Assembly (NCBI GenBank): GCA_947646735.1
Contig: CANTFK010000107.1
Location: 62,001 to 126,000 of the forward strand
Direction of reading: 5' to 3'
Length of the DNA stretch: 64,000 bases
Source: Peronospora farinosa
Lineage: Eukaryota > Oomycota > Peronosporomycetes > Peronosporales > Peronosporaceae
Shown here: positions 19,354-29,510 of the stretch, in pieces
Layout of the letters: every line of letters begins with the position of its first letter
How positions within the stretch are numbered: the stretch's first letter is position 1
Position numbers and translations under genes: made by a program
Notes under the pieces: generated by a model
What the model was told of the DNA's origin: nothing
Database searches by the model: none
What the model saw: only the letters and a program-made list of their open reading frames with translations

Positions 19354-19850
19354 TCAAACTGAGTCTAGATCATACCCCGCCGAAGGAAGTATGGGGAAAG
19401 CAGTCGCCTCGTGTACGCGGTCGAGTCTACTACGCATGTCGAGACCAGGTTGTGGATGCCATTCAAAGAAAAGGTTTCCATTTTGGACGTCATATAAATG
19501 GCTTTCCTTATGCTTAAGGAGAAGCATCACTGGGAAAACATGATTATGGAAGCATGATTCCAGATATATTCTCAATCCATCATCCGAAACCATCTCGACT
19601 TGCACGGTTTCGTGAGTCTCCCCAATTTCTATAATTAACGTTGCAATTGTGGAGCGCTGCGCATTAGCTGTGTTGTTTGCTGTCACATCCCAGACATATA
19701 CCGGTTCTCATAAGTAGACCGCCATCGTTCTTAGTATATGCGGCCATTCCCAGAATGACATTGGTACGTCAAGCATTACAAAAGCATTTCGAATGGGGAG
19801 ATAGTGTGTAATCAGAGCTGCCGTTGCAGCTTGCGTTGTAGCTGTAGCTG
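19354..19850 (-). pseudogene. Unrecognised gene fragment
   Basis: The minus strand reads a Trp-containing stretch (LDVPMSFWEWPHILR, around 19730-19790), a stop, then a 110-residue frame (ATLIIEIGETHETVQVEMVS) that looks like a beta-rich globular domain. The same frame is open on both sides of the stop. It appears to be a remnant of a real gene, but I do not recognise the family. Confidence 0.3.
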
Positions 19851-19963
19851 GAATAGGTTTACCTGGTTAAAGTCGGCGTAATACTTTGTTTGGGGTCTAC
19901 CAATCCCAACATCATTTCTCTTCGCAAATTGGTCAGTAAGATGTTGATAACATCGTGGTTGAT

Positions 19964-20105
19964 TGTAACGGGCTAAGTACCCGTTACCGTCTTACACTAA
20001 AAGGTCGTTAAGAGGAGCGCTCTTAATTAACTCGTACATTAACTCCGTTTTATTAAGGTTTTGTTTTAATTCGCAGTAAGTGCGAATACATGGGGATCGA
20101 TTCCT
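19964..20105. repeat. LTR remnant related to the E1 LTR
   Basis: It starts TGTAACGGGCTAAG and aligns well with 46242-46330 (shared blocks include accgtc/atcgtc, cactaaaag and gcgctctta) and more loosely with the start of the E1 LTR at 6944. It ends just 18 bases before the cysteine-rich gene. Confidence 0.6.
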
Positions 20106-20123
20106 CTATTCGCTTCGAAATTA

Positions 20124-20363
20124 ATGACATATTGTTTCTTTATGTGCTGCTGCTGTGACGACGATTGCGGCTGCTGCCTCTGTGGTTCGCTGACCGCCCT
20201 GTGTTGGTGCTGTAGGAGCGACGACCGACGTTATAGTAATGACAGCTACCATGCGCCCCCAGACCGCGTTGTTTACGTGAACCCCGTAGTCGTCCAGCAA
20301 GGACCCCCGCCTTACGGCTACCCTCACGGTGGCCAGTACGGTGGTCAGTACGACAGAGCGTAA
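20124..20363 (+). CDS. Small cysteine-rich protein, copy 1
   Basis: A 79-residue protein: a Cys-rich N-terminus (MCCCCDDD then CCLCGSLTALCWCC), an Asp/Arg hinge, then RVVYVNPVVVQQ and a Gly/Tyr/Pro-rich tail. The second copy at 27687-27890 shares CCCLCGSL, the Arg/Asp hinge and RVVYVxPVxVQ, so the reading frame is under protein-level conservation. The Cys cluster could be acylated and membrane-attached, or bind metal; this is inference. ATG 20124 is the first Met; an internal Met (residue 7) aligns better with the other copy's start. An LTR remnant ends just upstream and a Copia element is inserted 65 bases after the stop, so its regulation and polyadenylation are probably altered. Confidence 0.65.
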   Translation: MTYCFFMCCCCDDDCGCCLCGSLTALCWCCRSDDRRYSNDSYHAPPDRVVYVNPVVVQQGPPPYGYPHGGQYGGQYDRA

Positions 20364-20428
20364 AAGTGAAAGAAAATACAAGCATGACGAAGTTAATGGG
20401 CGACGTCAGTCACTTGCAAACCGGGAAG

Positions 20429-20808
20429 TGTAAGAAGTTAGTAGTAGTGTTGCTGCACTTGTTGCAGAAGATGTAGAAGTAAAAGTGATATATATATTAA
20501 GCATTAACTTTCCTCGTTCGTTAATACCTACACATGTATGCAAAACCGACTGCAACTATACCATCTATAGTTCATGTCTATCCCGCTCCGTCCCATCTGT
20601 TACGACATCGACAAGACGATGTGGTAATCTCGTCGCCTCGTCACATATGTCGCAACATCCTGGTGGTCCGACGTTGGCGATATCGTCGCCTCGTCCCATC
20701 TGTCAGCACATCAAGTCTGTTTATCCAATCAGATACGGTTGTTACTTACCGCGTGACAGGGTATTGCCCTTGACCTTCACTACCTGTCAACAACAATAGC
20801 TTCTAAAA
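20429..20808 (-). repeat. Copia 3' LTR
   Basis: 380 bases, starting TGTAAGAAG (plus strand) and ending GCTTCTAAAA. It matches 25292-25669 throughout, including the tatatatattaagcattaac block. A purine-rich stretch on the minus strand (gaggaggag, about 20809-20817) directly precedes it and is a candidate polypurine tract. Confidence 0.92.
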
Positions 20809-21342
20809 CTCCTCCTCAACCGTATCCCCCCCCGGAGAGTTTTTCAACTTGAACAATGCACGTAGGTCCTTCATCGTTGGTGCTGTCAGCGCTTTAGTCA
20901 GGAGATCAGCAATTATCTCTTCTGACTTGATGAAGCGTGGCTCAACCTCGTTTGATTGAGCGTAGTGGCTGATGAACTTGAATCGAATGTCCACATGCTT
21001 TGCACTTGATGAGCTCTTCTCGGTCTTCAACAAGTTGATTGCGGCTTGATTATCCATCCACATCGGCATCGGCTTGACGATTTTCATGTTCAATTCGCCA
21101 AACAGTTCATTTAAACCCAACAGCTCGCGACCAGCGTGGGATGCCGCGATGAACTCAGCTTCCATAGTGCTCAGCGACACACCCGTCTGCTTCTTGCACG
21201 CCCATGACACGACAGCACCATCCATTGTGAGAACGTATCCCGTGACTGACTTGCGGTCCGACTTGTCCGCGGCAAAGTCTGCATCACTCCAGCTTTCAAT
21301 CTTGATTGGGTCGTCCATACCGCGTGAGCTGTTGATGCACAA
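20803..21342 (-). pseudogene. Copia RNase H
   Basis: A 179-residue frame with the Copia RNase H landmarks: WSDADFAADKSDRKSVTGY (D), STMEAEFIAAS (E), MWMDNQAAINL (D) and KHVDIRFKFI. It ends at the LTR edge with a Gly/Asp/Glu tail. All three acids are present. It is split from RT by frameshifts, so it is counted as part of a broken pol. Confidence 0.88.
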
Positions 21343-21379
21343 CTCTAAACTCTTGGTTTCCTTCAGGTATCTTGCGACT

Positions 21380-22534
21380 CGTTTCGCCGTTCTCCAGTCC
21401 TTGGTTGTCGGCTTGTGAGTATGTTAAGTCGCTCGGTGTACCGCGAAACAAATGTCCGGTCGAGTGCAACGCGCGATCCAGAGTAAACTTCCGACGAGTG
21501 ACTGGAAGGCCTTGACACTTGCATCTCCAGCTTTCGCGGTCGACTTCAGGGAATCCTAGTTCGTCTCATCGACGTCATTGCATTCGTCTCCTATTAGAAA
21601 TCGAACCCCGTTAGCTGTAGCTAGTCCATGTTCCTTTAGCAGTGAGTCGATGGTCACTTCTTGATCTAACACGTAGCCTTCGTTTTCGTCCAGCTTGACC
21701 CTAAGTACGAGAAACTTGTTCACCATGCCGAGGTCCTTGATCTCGAGAGACGTCATGTCCTTAAAAAAAATGTCCGACGAGATCATTCGATGTTCCAGTC
21801 ACCAGCAAATCGTCGACGTAAACACCGACGACCGTTACATCTGTGCCGGTTTGTTTGACGTATAGACACATGTCCGTCGTGCATTTTTTGAAGTTCAACT
21901 CAGTTAACTTGGAGTGCAGTAGCTTGCTCCATAATCTTTCAGCTTGTTTCAATCCGTACAAGGATTTCTTGAGCAACAGCGCGAGTTGCTTTGTCCCGTC
22001 CACTCCATGATGGGCCAAGGTGTCATCATCGACTTGCATAACGCTTGATATTTTTATGTAGATGTCGAGGTCCTTTTCTTGATCGGCCTTGACGTATGCG
22101 TTCGGCACATCGCCGTGCCGAGCCGGTACGTTCCATCTGCGTGAGGAGACCAGAATCGCCTTGACTGTCCCAAGTTCCATAACCGCCGCAAAAGTCAAGG
22201 TGTAGTCGACTCCAAACAACTGCTCGTTTCCGCATGCAACAAGTCTGGCCTTGTATCGCTCGACTTTCCCATCGGCGTCGGTCTTTGTCTTGAAGACCCA
22301 TTTGTTGTGTAGTATGTGGGCGTTGTCAGGTGGAACAACAACCGCCCACACACCGTTTTCCTCCAATGCATGCAGCTCGTCCTTGATGGCCACAGCCCAT
22401 TTATCCTTGCTTTCGCTCCGTACGTCCTCGCCATAATTCCTTGGGTCTCGAACAACGTTGACCATGTCGACATTCTTGTGTATGTCTATGACATTACTTG
22501 ATGTTTCTCCGTCAGCTAAACGTGACCGTGTCAT
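21380..22534 (-). pseudogene. pol: Copia reverse transcriptase
   Basis: RT_2-type motifs: WAVAIKDELHALEENGVWAV, NKWVFKTKTDADG, YKARLVACGNEQ, KKSLYGLKQAERLW and the catalytic VVGVYVDDLLVTG, in the frame 21761-22534. The continuation (21556-21786, MTSLEIKDLGMVNKFLVLRV) is in another frame, and further sequence toward RNase H is again shifted. The catalytic YVDD is intact. Confidence 0.9.
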
Positions 22535-22569
22535 GTGTGGGTCACGAGTCCATCCCGATGATCTTGCCC

Positions 22570-23568
22570 TTAATTGCTCGTGCCACCTTGGTCACCGAGC
22601 TCCTCCTGACCTTCGGTACCATGTAACGTTTTGGTTACGTTTGTCTCTTTTATGTTATTCAACATCTCAACATTTTTCACATGTTGACTCACCACCACGA
22701 CACGTTCCATCGGTATGAAAACCCGATATCCTTTCATTTCATCACTCTTGCCGATGATGATACCTTGTTTTCCCCGAGGACCCAACGACTTGTTTGAAGT
22801 CGTTCGGTGCATGGAGATCCGAAAACCACAATGTCACTTAAGACGGGTGTTTTCTTGTTTAACATCTTAATAGGTGAGATGCCACCTTCGTTTGCCTTGG
22901 TAGGGCTTCGATTTAGGATGTATGCTGCATATTCTGCAGCGTCACCCCAAAACGTCAAGGGTAACCCACTTGCAAACACCATGCTTCGCACCATGTTCAT
23001 GATGGTGCGATGCATGCGTTCAGCTTTGCCATTGCTGGCCTGATTGTCATGCTCGCTCAACTGACGAGTGACACCGACTTCCTTGCAATAAACATCCAGA
23101 GGCTTGTACTCACCTCCACCGTCTGTGTATATGGCAATTAAATTGACGCTCAAAAGCCACCAAGAAATTCTTAAAGTGCATCGCAGCAGCATCTTTGGTC
23201 TTCGCTAGGAACACTCGGCAGTAATTCGACCTGTGGTCAATAAAATTGACCAGGTGTCGATTGCCGAGCCGATCACGGGGGGTCATAGGACCTTTTAGGT
23301 CTGAACATACCACGCCTCCGATCACGTCAATGGGCGAATTCAGCCCACTGTCCTTTCGCGATTGTCGGTTATTTGTCTGCTTGTCTTGTAAACAGGCTAA
23401 GAACTTGACACGCGTGGTATCAGTCAATTGGATATTAGAGGTGGAATCCCGAGCCATCTTGATGATGGTGTCATAGGACAGGTGACCTAGACACCGATGA
23501 AAATAGAACAGGGTTCCGTGTTGCGTGTCGTTCTTTGCATGATTTGTAATGTCTTCGACAACCGTCAT
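22570..23568 (-). pseudogene. Copia integrase
   Basis: GAG-pre-integrase zinc region with FHRCLGHLSYDTIIKMA and a later CLQDKQ, then the core: VCSDLKGPMTP (D), IYTDGGGEY (D) and QASNGKAERMHRTIMN (E), and the conserved PLTFWGDAAEYAAYILNR. It is spread over three overlapping frames (23110-23568, 22734-23192, 22570-22812), so at least two frameshifts are present. All catalytic residues can be found. Confidence 0.9.
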
Positions 23569-23734
23569 GATCGCTTATCTTGGTGACCCAAATTCACGAA
23601 AATTATCGGTCGTAATTCCATTGAAAACTTTAACGACCAGTACATTGTTGATGCGATCAACATCCATTATAGGTATCCCACCAGAATGTGATACCATGAC
23701 ACGCCCCCTTCTCGGTATTCAAGAGCGCATCCCT

Positions 23735-24106
23735 TCAACTCGAGTTTCCCAAACGAGATGATGTTGCACTATAATTGGAGGCGTATTGAACATCTAGAAG
23801 ACGAATGGTCTTAGTCAATCCAAGTGATTTTACCTGGATCACGACGCTTCCTTGTTTGGTGATCCGAAGTGGTTCACTATCTGATGCTGCAGTAGAACAT
23901 TCGGTGTTACAATCCACCGCATTTTTCAGCAAGTTCAAATCGTTAACCAGATGAGGAGGACCTGAGCCGCTGTCCAGCACCCAGTGATTTGATGAGATCG
24001 TCCGATGTCCTGGAATTGCCAAGACAAAATCCTCATCTTGTTTCTTTTTGGTACCTTTTGGGCAGTTCATCTTGAGGTGCCCGGTGCTCCCACACAGGTA
24101 ACACTA
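23735..24106 (-). pseudogene. Copia zinc knuckle and protease start after a TAG
   Basis: Right after the TAG at 24104-24106 the same frame encodes CYLCGSTGHLKMNC, a CX2CX4HX4C knuckle, then a Lys-rich stretch and WVLDSGSGPPHL, the Copia protease active site (D-S-G). The next frame ends at 23735. The TAG cuts gag just before its RNA-binding knuckle. Confidence 0.85.
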
Positions 24107-25287
24107 CTTGGGTCGTTGCGGGCCATGTTGTTTCTTTTTCCGTTCGTTTCGCTTGGGTTGGTTGTTCGGTTCGACGATGTTAACGACATCTTGACCGAAA
24201 TGCTTCACGCGAACTTCCAGTTCCGTTGACTGAGCAAATTGGGAGAGCTCTTCAGCTTGGCGAAGGTAATCGATCCTGTTAAAATTCAGGCGAGACAACA
24301 TGGTCGACCGCATAGACGGGTCGGCATAGTGCACGATGTTGTCCAGGACGAGGTTGTCCGCACCTCCGCACGCATCGCTTACAGCGGTTAGGTACAGAAA
24401 ATGCTCCGTCCAGCTACGCTGAGATGACTTGGCTGCAGTAAACAGCTTCATGCTTTGGGCAGGTGTTATCTTGGTGTTGAAGGTCTGGAGTAACCTTTGA
24501 ATTGCATGCTCCAAGGTCGGACTCTTAGAACACCAAGTTTCCACCTGCCGCCGATAGTACTTCTGCGCCGTACCAGCGAGGTGTTGGCCGAGGACATCAA
24601 CCTTAATGTCCTCAGGCCATACGAACCCACAGGCGCGTTCCGAAAAAAACAACCTGCCGAACAAATTATTTTTTCCATTCAATGAAGCCACTACCAAGTT
24701 CGAGGTAGAGCTCCTTACCGTCGAAAGGCTGCAAAGCCAGCTTCCTTTGACGGCCATCCGGTACACCCTGGTGTACTTGCCTAGGTTGGTGTAACACCGG
24801 ACCTGGAATCTGCATACCCGGGTATGCTCCCGGGCATGGCATGCCCATGAATTTTAGGCTCAAGTCCTTGTGCCATTCCGTGGTTGATATTGGCCTGGGC
24901 CGGCGCGTCGACCATGTGATCCCCGGCCAAAGCCGGTTGTTGGGCACCAAAGTAAGTGGCCGGCGAGACGTTTGAAGATCGTTTAGGTGGCGGGGTACGC
25001 TCCAAAGCCTGGAGTGTTATACCGGCCCCTGAAACGAGAACCGAACCAAAGACGCTCGACTCCGCAGATTCCTTGCTTTGGCCACCAACTTGTCCGTGTT
25101 GGGAGGATTCCATCCTACCCATCCGCTCCGACAATTCGCCAAGCATGGCGAGCATTTTGTCCAGTGCCGTTGCGGGCACTGCCGACTTTTCTTCTAGTTG
25201 GTGGTGTTCGGTCGATCCTTGAACATTGACCACCACAGCGGGTGTGGCTCCTTGAGCTGCGCCGCCGTCACGATTCTTTGGGCTCAT
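24104..25287 (-). pseudogene. gag: Copia gag, three frames
   Basis: The start MSPKNRDGGAAQG at 25287 lies four bases inside the 5' LTR. The capsid-type part (LAGTAQKYYRRQVETW, LFTAAKSSQRSWTEHFLYLTAV) is in the frame 24104-24766. Frames 24781-25287, 24666-24950 and 24104-24766 must be combined to follow the protein, so two frameshifts are present. Gag forms the particle in intact relatives. Confidence 0.82.
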
Positions 25288-25291
25288 AACC
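25279..25291 (-). promoter_or_regulatory. Copia primer site overlapping the gag start codon
   Basis: Directly inside the 5' LTR the minus strand reads GGTTATGAGCCC. This is complementary to GGGCTCATAACC, the anticodon stem-loop of eukaryotic initiator tRNA-Met, which Drosophila copia and its relatives use as a half-tRNA primer. The ATG of this site is also the first codon of gag. Confidence 0.75.
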
Positions 25292-25669
25292 TGTAAGAAA
25301 TTGGTAGTAGTGTTGCTGCACTTGTTGCAGAAGATGTAGAAGTAAAAGTGATATATATATTAAGCATTAACTTTCCTCGTTCGTTAATACCTACACATGC
25401 ACGCGAATCCGACTGCAACTATACCATCTATAGTTCATGTCTATCCCGCTCCGTCCCATCTGTTACGACATCGACAAGACGATGTGGTAATCTCGTCGCC
25501 TCATCACATATGTCGCAACATCCTGGTGGTCCGACGTGGCGATATCGTCGCCTCGTCCCATCTGTCAGCACATCAAGTCTGTTTATCCAATCAGGTACGG
25601 TTGTTACTTACCGCGTGACAGGGTATTGCCCTGACCTTCACGACCTGTCAACTTCAATAGCTTCTAACA
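25292..25669 (-). repeat. Copia 5' LTR
   Basis: 378 bases, TGTAAGAAA ... GCTTCTAACA on the plus strand. It serves as promoter LTR for the minus-strand element. Differences to the other LTR are about a dozen substitutions and two one-base gaps. Confidence 0.92.
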
Positions 25670-25674
25670 GAAAG

Positions 25675-26612
25675 TGGCTTGACAATAGCTTTGTCGAGCA
25701 ACAAGTTAGTTCAAAGTAGGTAGTACCATTAGTGTAGAACTCAGAGAAGAGAACTACAAGCACTGCACAAGGCCCATTGAGTGCAGAATAAAAGCCTTTT
25801 TTTGCTACGCATTGAATGAATGGTTTGCCTCTAACCTGAAGCACTACTAAATTGAACGCTTGGGTTCGCCTTGCCAGCAGTAATTCCACGGATAATATTT
25901 ACATCACTTTATGAAGTACCACAGGATCGTCGTCATTGTTTTTACAAAAATCGCCGTCCTTTCGTTTGCTTCAAAAGCTGTACAACTACTGTAGTGTGTT
26001 ATATTATTCTCTTTACTTTTTAAATTAGGCGACTAACACGGAGATTACCTAAAGCTTTTCAACTTGGGGTTTGTACAAGATCCCATTAGCCTTATGGATA
26101 AATCTGACTTGACCCCGTATCTTTAACTCACCTGATTAGTTTCTGCTCCTCCATACAACTCTAATGAAAGAACACTACACAACACGAAGCAACGACATGC
26201 ATATTTTTGCTACTATGACGACGGATGACTGTTTTGTAACGTCTGCTGATCATGCTGTGACTGTGGTGAATATGTCCGCGGAGAGTGAAACTGTAAGCCC
26301 GACTGCCTGCTGTTTCTTACGGTCGCGTGGTCGGCAAGATGTCACCACCTCCGTTCGAGCGTGTCGTTGTATACGCGAATCCAGCGAGGATCTCTTTTCC
26401 ATCACTTAAACACGGATACTGCTGCAGACAACAGGTCTGATAAAATGGAACAGGAGTATTGGCCCATTGTGGACAAAAGTTGCAGCGGAATGGATCAAAA
26501 GCTGGTATGTACAGAGGAAAGTGTCAATTGAAAGCCTCTGCAGCGTATTCTGGCAGTGGTTGATTCAGCATTTTTTACGTGTCAATCGGCACACCACTCA
26601 CTACACCTACGG
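25675..26612. other. Gap with only weak coding hints
   Basis: A plus-strand frame at 26164-26409 contains CFVTSADHAVTVVNM, which resembles a WD-repeat blade, and a shifted continuation. A second short frame starts at ATG 26444 and is followed by a GTATGT donor-like site (26504). Neither can be joined to a convincing gene. They may be remnants. Confidence 0.25.
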
Positions 26613-27323
26613 CTAAAAAAAGGTAATGCTTTCTGCATTAGACTTGTTCTGCCAGTGCGCTAGGTTGACTCTAGAATTGTGCAACAATGGTGGTAGTCGA
26701 TACATTGCCTCACTTCCCTCGGTCGCATTTCCACTGTACCGGTTCTCTTCATTATCTAAAAAGACTCGGTAGACGAAAGTTGGTACTGCCCGAGACACAT
26801 TTAAGCCCCCGAGTCTTTCCAACCGAAATTTAGCATCTTGAGTCAACTCCTGACGGACTCTGAGTACTAGATCATCATTTGGTCTTGTGTAATAACTTTG
26901 GAGTACCGGAAGAACTTTTTCACTGTCATCAGACCACAAAGCATCTTCAATTGTGTGTGGAACCCATTGCCTCGACCTCAGTCGGGTCTCAATGTCATTG
27001 ACCTTAAGACCTGTTGGATTCTGGACGTACTGACTGTCTTTAATTTTAGCGCTACCCAAATCCAGCGTCTTACAGTCCAACTCTTGGGTACCTCTGGTTT
27101 CCACCCGCTTTAGACTTTGCCGCCTTATCCTCGCATGCATTTGTGCCTCAAAGACATTTCTCTTGGTTTGTTCTATCTCTTGGTGTTTCCATTGTCGCCT
27201 TTTCTTAATCATTTTTTTCGGTGCTAGGAAAGCAAACGCCTCCCTTTGTTCGAAGTAATTGAACGCCAGTTTTCTTAATTTCTTTAAAAGACAAAACGTT
27301 GGTCGCTGTGGCAATAAGTGCAT
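26613..27323 (-). CDS. Hypothetical basic protein
   Basis: A 236-residue single frame from ATG 27323. The N-terminal 90 residues are strongly basic and contain IKKRRQWKHQEIEQTKRNVF, possibly helical and a nuclear signal. The middle (LRSRQWVPHTIEDALWSDDS) and C-terminal parts have normal globular composition. No introns are needed, and no known domain is recognised. It is flanked by the Copia element and the second cysteine-rich gene, on the strand opposite to the latter. Length and composition argue for a real gene or a recent fragment of one. Confidence 0.5.
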   Translation of the reverse strand: MHLLPQRPTFCLLKKLRKLAFNYFEQREAFAFLAPKKMIKKRRQWKHQEIEQTKRNVFEAQMHARIRRQSLKRVETRGTQELDCKTLDLGSAKIKDSQYVQNPTGLKVNDIETRLRSRQWVPHTIEDALWSDDSEKVLPVLQSYYTRPNDDLVLRVRQELTQDAKFRLERLGGLNVSRAVPTFVYRVFLDNEENRYSGNATEGSEAMYRLPPLLHNSRVNLAHWQNKSNAESITFF

Positions 27324-27686
27324 GTGTTTAAATCGACTGGCAAACCATTTTCATATTAAGAGATGGTGCTTGTAGGATTGCGTCATCTTTCTGATAATGC
27401 ATGCGGGTAGAAGAGGTCGTTGGCATTTTTAAAAAAATCCTTTAAAGCAACTTCTCTTCAACACAGTCTGGTTGAACCGTGTGGTGCACATCATCTAAAC
27501 CTAATTTTATCTTCCACATCATCGAAAAAAAATCCAGAGTGCGCACGTCGCATATCGAAGCTGGTCTGACTCCACATTGAGACTATTCACCGGAATCTGC
27601 TTCATATCAAAGTCTCTAATATTTTTTCATTCCTGAATTGCTGACAAGTCCCACAGTACAAAAGCTTCTAAGCTTTATCTACTGTA

Positions 27687-27890
27687 ATGTGTATCCCCAT
27701 TTGCCTTCCGTGTGACGGTGGCGATCTCTGTTGCTGTCTCTGTGGCTCGCTCAGCGCGTGCTGCTGCTGTGGTGGTAACAACAACGACCGTCGCTACGAC
27801 AACCGACGTCCTCCTCCACCACAGCGTGTCGTCTACGTGCAACCAGTTGCAGTTCAAAATGGCTCGCGTCATTACCACGGTCACTACTAG
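27687..27890 (+). CDS. Small cysteine-rich protein, copy 2
   Basis: A 67-residue protein: MCIPICLPCDGGDLCCCLCG followed by SACCCCGG, then an Asn/Asp/Arg hinge, a Pro run and QRVVYVQPVAVQ, ending in a His/Tyr-rich tail. It shares architecture with 20124-20363, with ten or more Cys in the first 30 residues. ATG 27687 is the obvious start, and it aligns with the internal Met of copy 1. The high Cys content suggests metal binding or multiple lipid attachment near a membrane; no signal peptide is visible. Function unknown. The two copies are in the same orientation and flank the Copia element and the hypothetical gene. Confidence 0.65.
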   Translation: MCIPICLPCDGGDLCCCLCGSLSACCCCGGNNNDRRYDNRRPPPPQRVVYVQPVAVQNGSRHYHGHY

Positions 27891-28102
27891 GGTGATTACT
27901 ATCCGTAGACCAGGAAGACCAAGAAAACGGTCTTGCAATGACGTTGCAAGCCGAGCGACAACACGGAAGTAGTCATTAAAAGTTCATTTTCGGGCTTTTA
28001 AAACAGAATGTATGATAAAAAGTGTAAAGATAAACAAGCCATTGTTCTGATTGCTACAGCAACTTCCTACCAGGTGCTTTCCATTCGAACAGAAATTTGA
28101 TT

Positions 28103-29510
28103 TCAGGCTAATGGCCAACACAAATTCGACCTTATAGTAATGTAAGGTTGTGCTAAAACTCTCGTGTTGTAAACGCGGTTCATACGTTTCTGAAGACGTC
28201 GGCGCAACATTTTGTCCGTCGCGTTCTTTAAGACCGACTCAATGAACTGCACCTCGCACACCTTTTTACAAGAAGCTACATATTCAGCAACGTAGTTCAT
28301 GTTGTTTTAAGGCGTCGGGCAGTCCGGATTATTCAGGTATTTCAACATCACAAAAGCCTTTAGGATATCTTCACCTATCGTGTTTTTGTCCGCGCACGCA
28401 ACAACAGTCAGTGACAGCAGGGTGGTGGTTGAGCACGTCTTCCAGTCCGCGCAGTGCTACTTGATAATTCTTGTATTTAATGAGCTCTTTGGCGCGGTCT
28501 ATGACGAATACGAACCCGTCCTCATCGATGTAGCCAATATTCTTCGTACAAAGAAATCAGTCCTTAGCGAGAATATTCTGGTTGGCCTCATGATTGTTTT
28601 CGTAGCCCAACACCTGTGGCCTACGGTATAGCAGCTCACCCTCCCGATTTGCTGGTAAACTTCGACCTGTCGTCGTGCAGCAAACACGAAGCTCCGTATT
28701 TGGCACCAGACACCCCACACTCCCCAGCTTGCCACAATTAGCGCGATCAATTAGCTTCAAATCAAAAAAGCGATATGTAAACTGATCCAAACCGGCTCGC
28801 GCGTGTAGTCTATAAAGCAGTTGACCGCAGGTGACAGATCGGTCATGCCGTAGATCTGCTTTACATACAGTCCCAGACGCTTGTGCACAAGACTTTTAAC
28901 TAGTTTGCCGATCGGGGCACCACCAGATGCGACAACTTCGTCGATAAGAGGTCAGACTCATTTACCAGAGGATGATGCGCTAAAAACAGCACTGCAGGCG
29001 GCGCAACATGAGCTGAGCAAATCTACAGCAACAATTGTTGTAAGTAGGCACTAAACTCGTATTGTACATGCTGACGGTCACTTCATACGTAGCCAACGCG
29101 TCGAGAAATGTGTCAGGCATAAATCGCGGCAAAACAACATAACTTTTTGCTGAAAAATGCTGAGGTGACTGAGCATCATGCCATGAATGTGGAAGAATGG
29201 CACGAGGCCAAGAAAGATCTTCCCGTCTGGGTCGATGCCTTCGTAAAGAAATCCTGCTCGGTTTAAGCTGCCATCTCACTACAACAAGATTAAACAGTCA
29301 GTGTACAGACCAACTTGGCTAAAAATCTCACTTGACACTCGCGAGGTCGAACATTTCGATCGCGTTCGTCGTCCCTATCGTGAACGTAATTGCATCGCTT
29401 AACCCTGCGTTTAACGCAGCTTCGACAGCTACGTTTTCAGCTGCTAATGGATCATAAAAATCAGCCTTGGCTTGTGTGAGCTGATATGACAACTCATTAG
29501 GCACGACCAA
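28103..29510 (-). pseudogene. 4-coumarate-CoA-ligase-like (AMP-binding) pseudogene
   Basis: On the minus strand, in order: an N-terminal piece (VEAALNAGLSDAITFT), the central IDPDGKIFLGLVPFFHIHGM stretch (around 29190-29250, cf. the LPLFHIYG motif of the family), then GELLYR ... PQVLGY, GYIDEDGFVFVIDRAKELIK (about 28485-28540) and NATDKMLRRRL near the C-terminus. These are the landmarks of acyl-adenylate-forming CoA ligases. The pieces lie in all three frames with stops between them, and the ATP-binding signature is not found, so the gene is dead. The family activates hydroxycinnamic or fatty acids with CoA. Confidence 0.85.

Larger units (their letters stand above)
20429..25669 (-). mobile_element. 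Ty1/Copia LTR retrotransposon
   Basis: Two LTRs (20429-20808 and 25292-25669) about 96% identical by eye flank gag, protease, integrase, RT and RNase H on the minus strand, in the Copia order (integrase before RT). Flanks GGAAG (20424-20428) and GAAAG (25670-25674) look like a target duplication with one change. The coding region is broken by several frameshifts and a TAG, so this copy is not autonomous. It sits in the 3' flank of the cysteine-rich gene. Confidence 0.93.

Noticed and set aside
28380..28631. Plus-strand 83-residue ORF
   Set aside because: It is antisense to the AMP-binding pseudogene, whose conserved GYIDEDGF motif lies on the minus strand.
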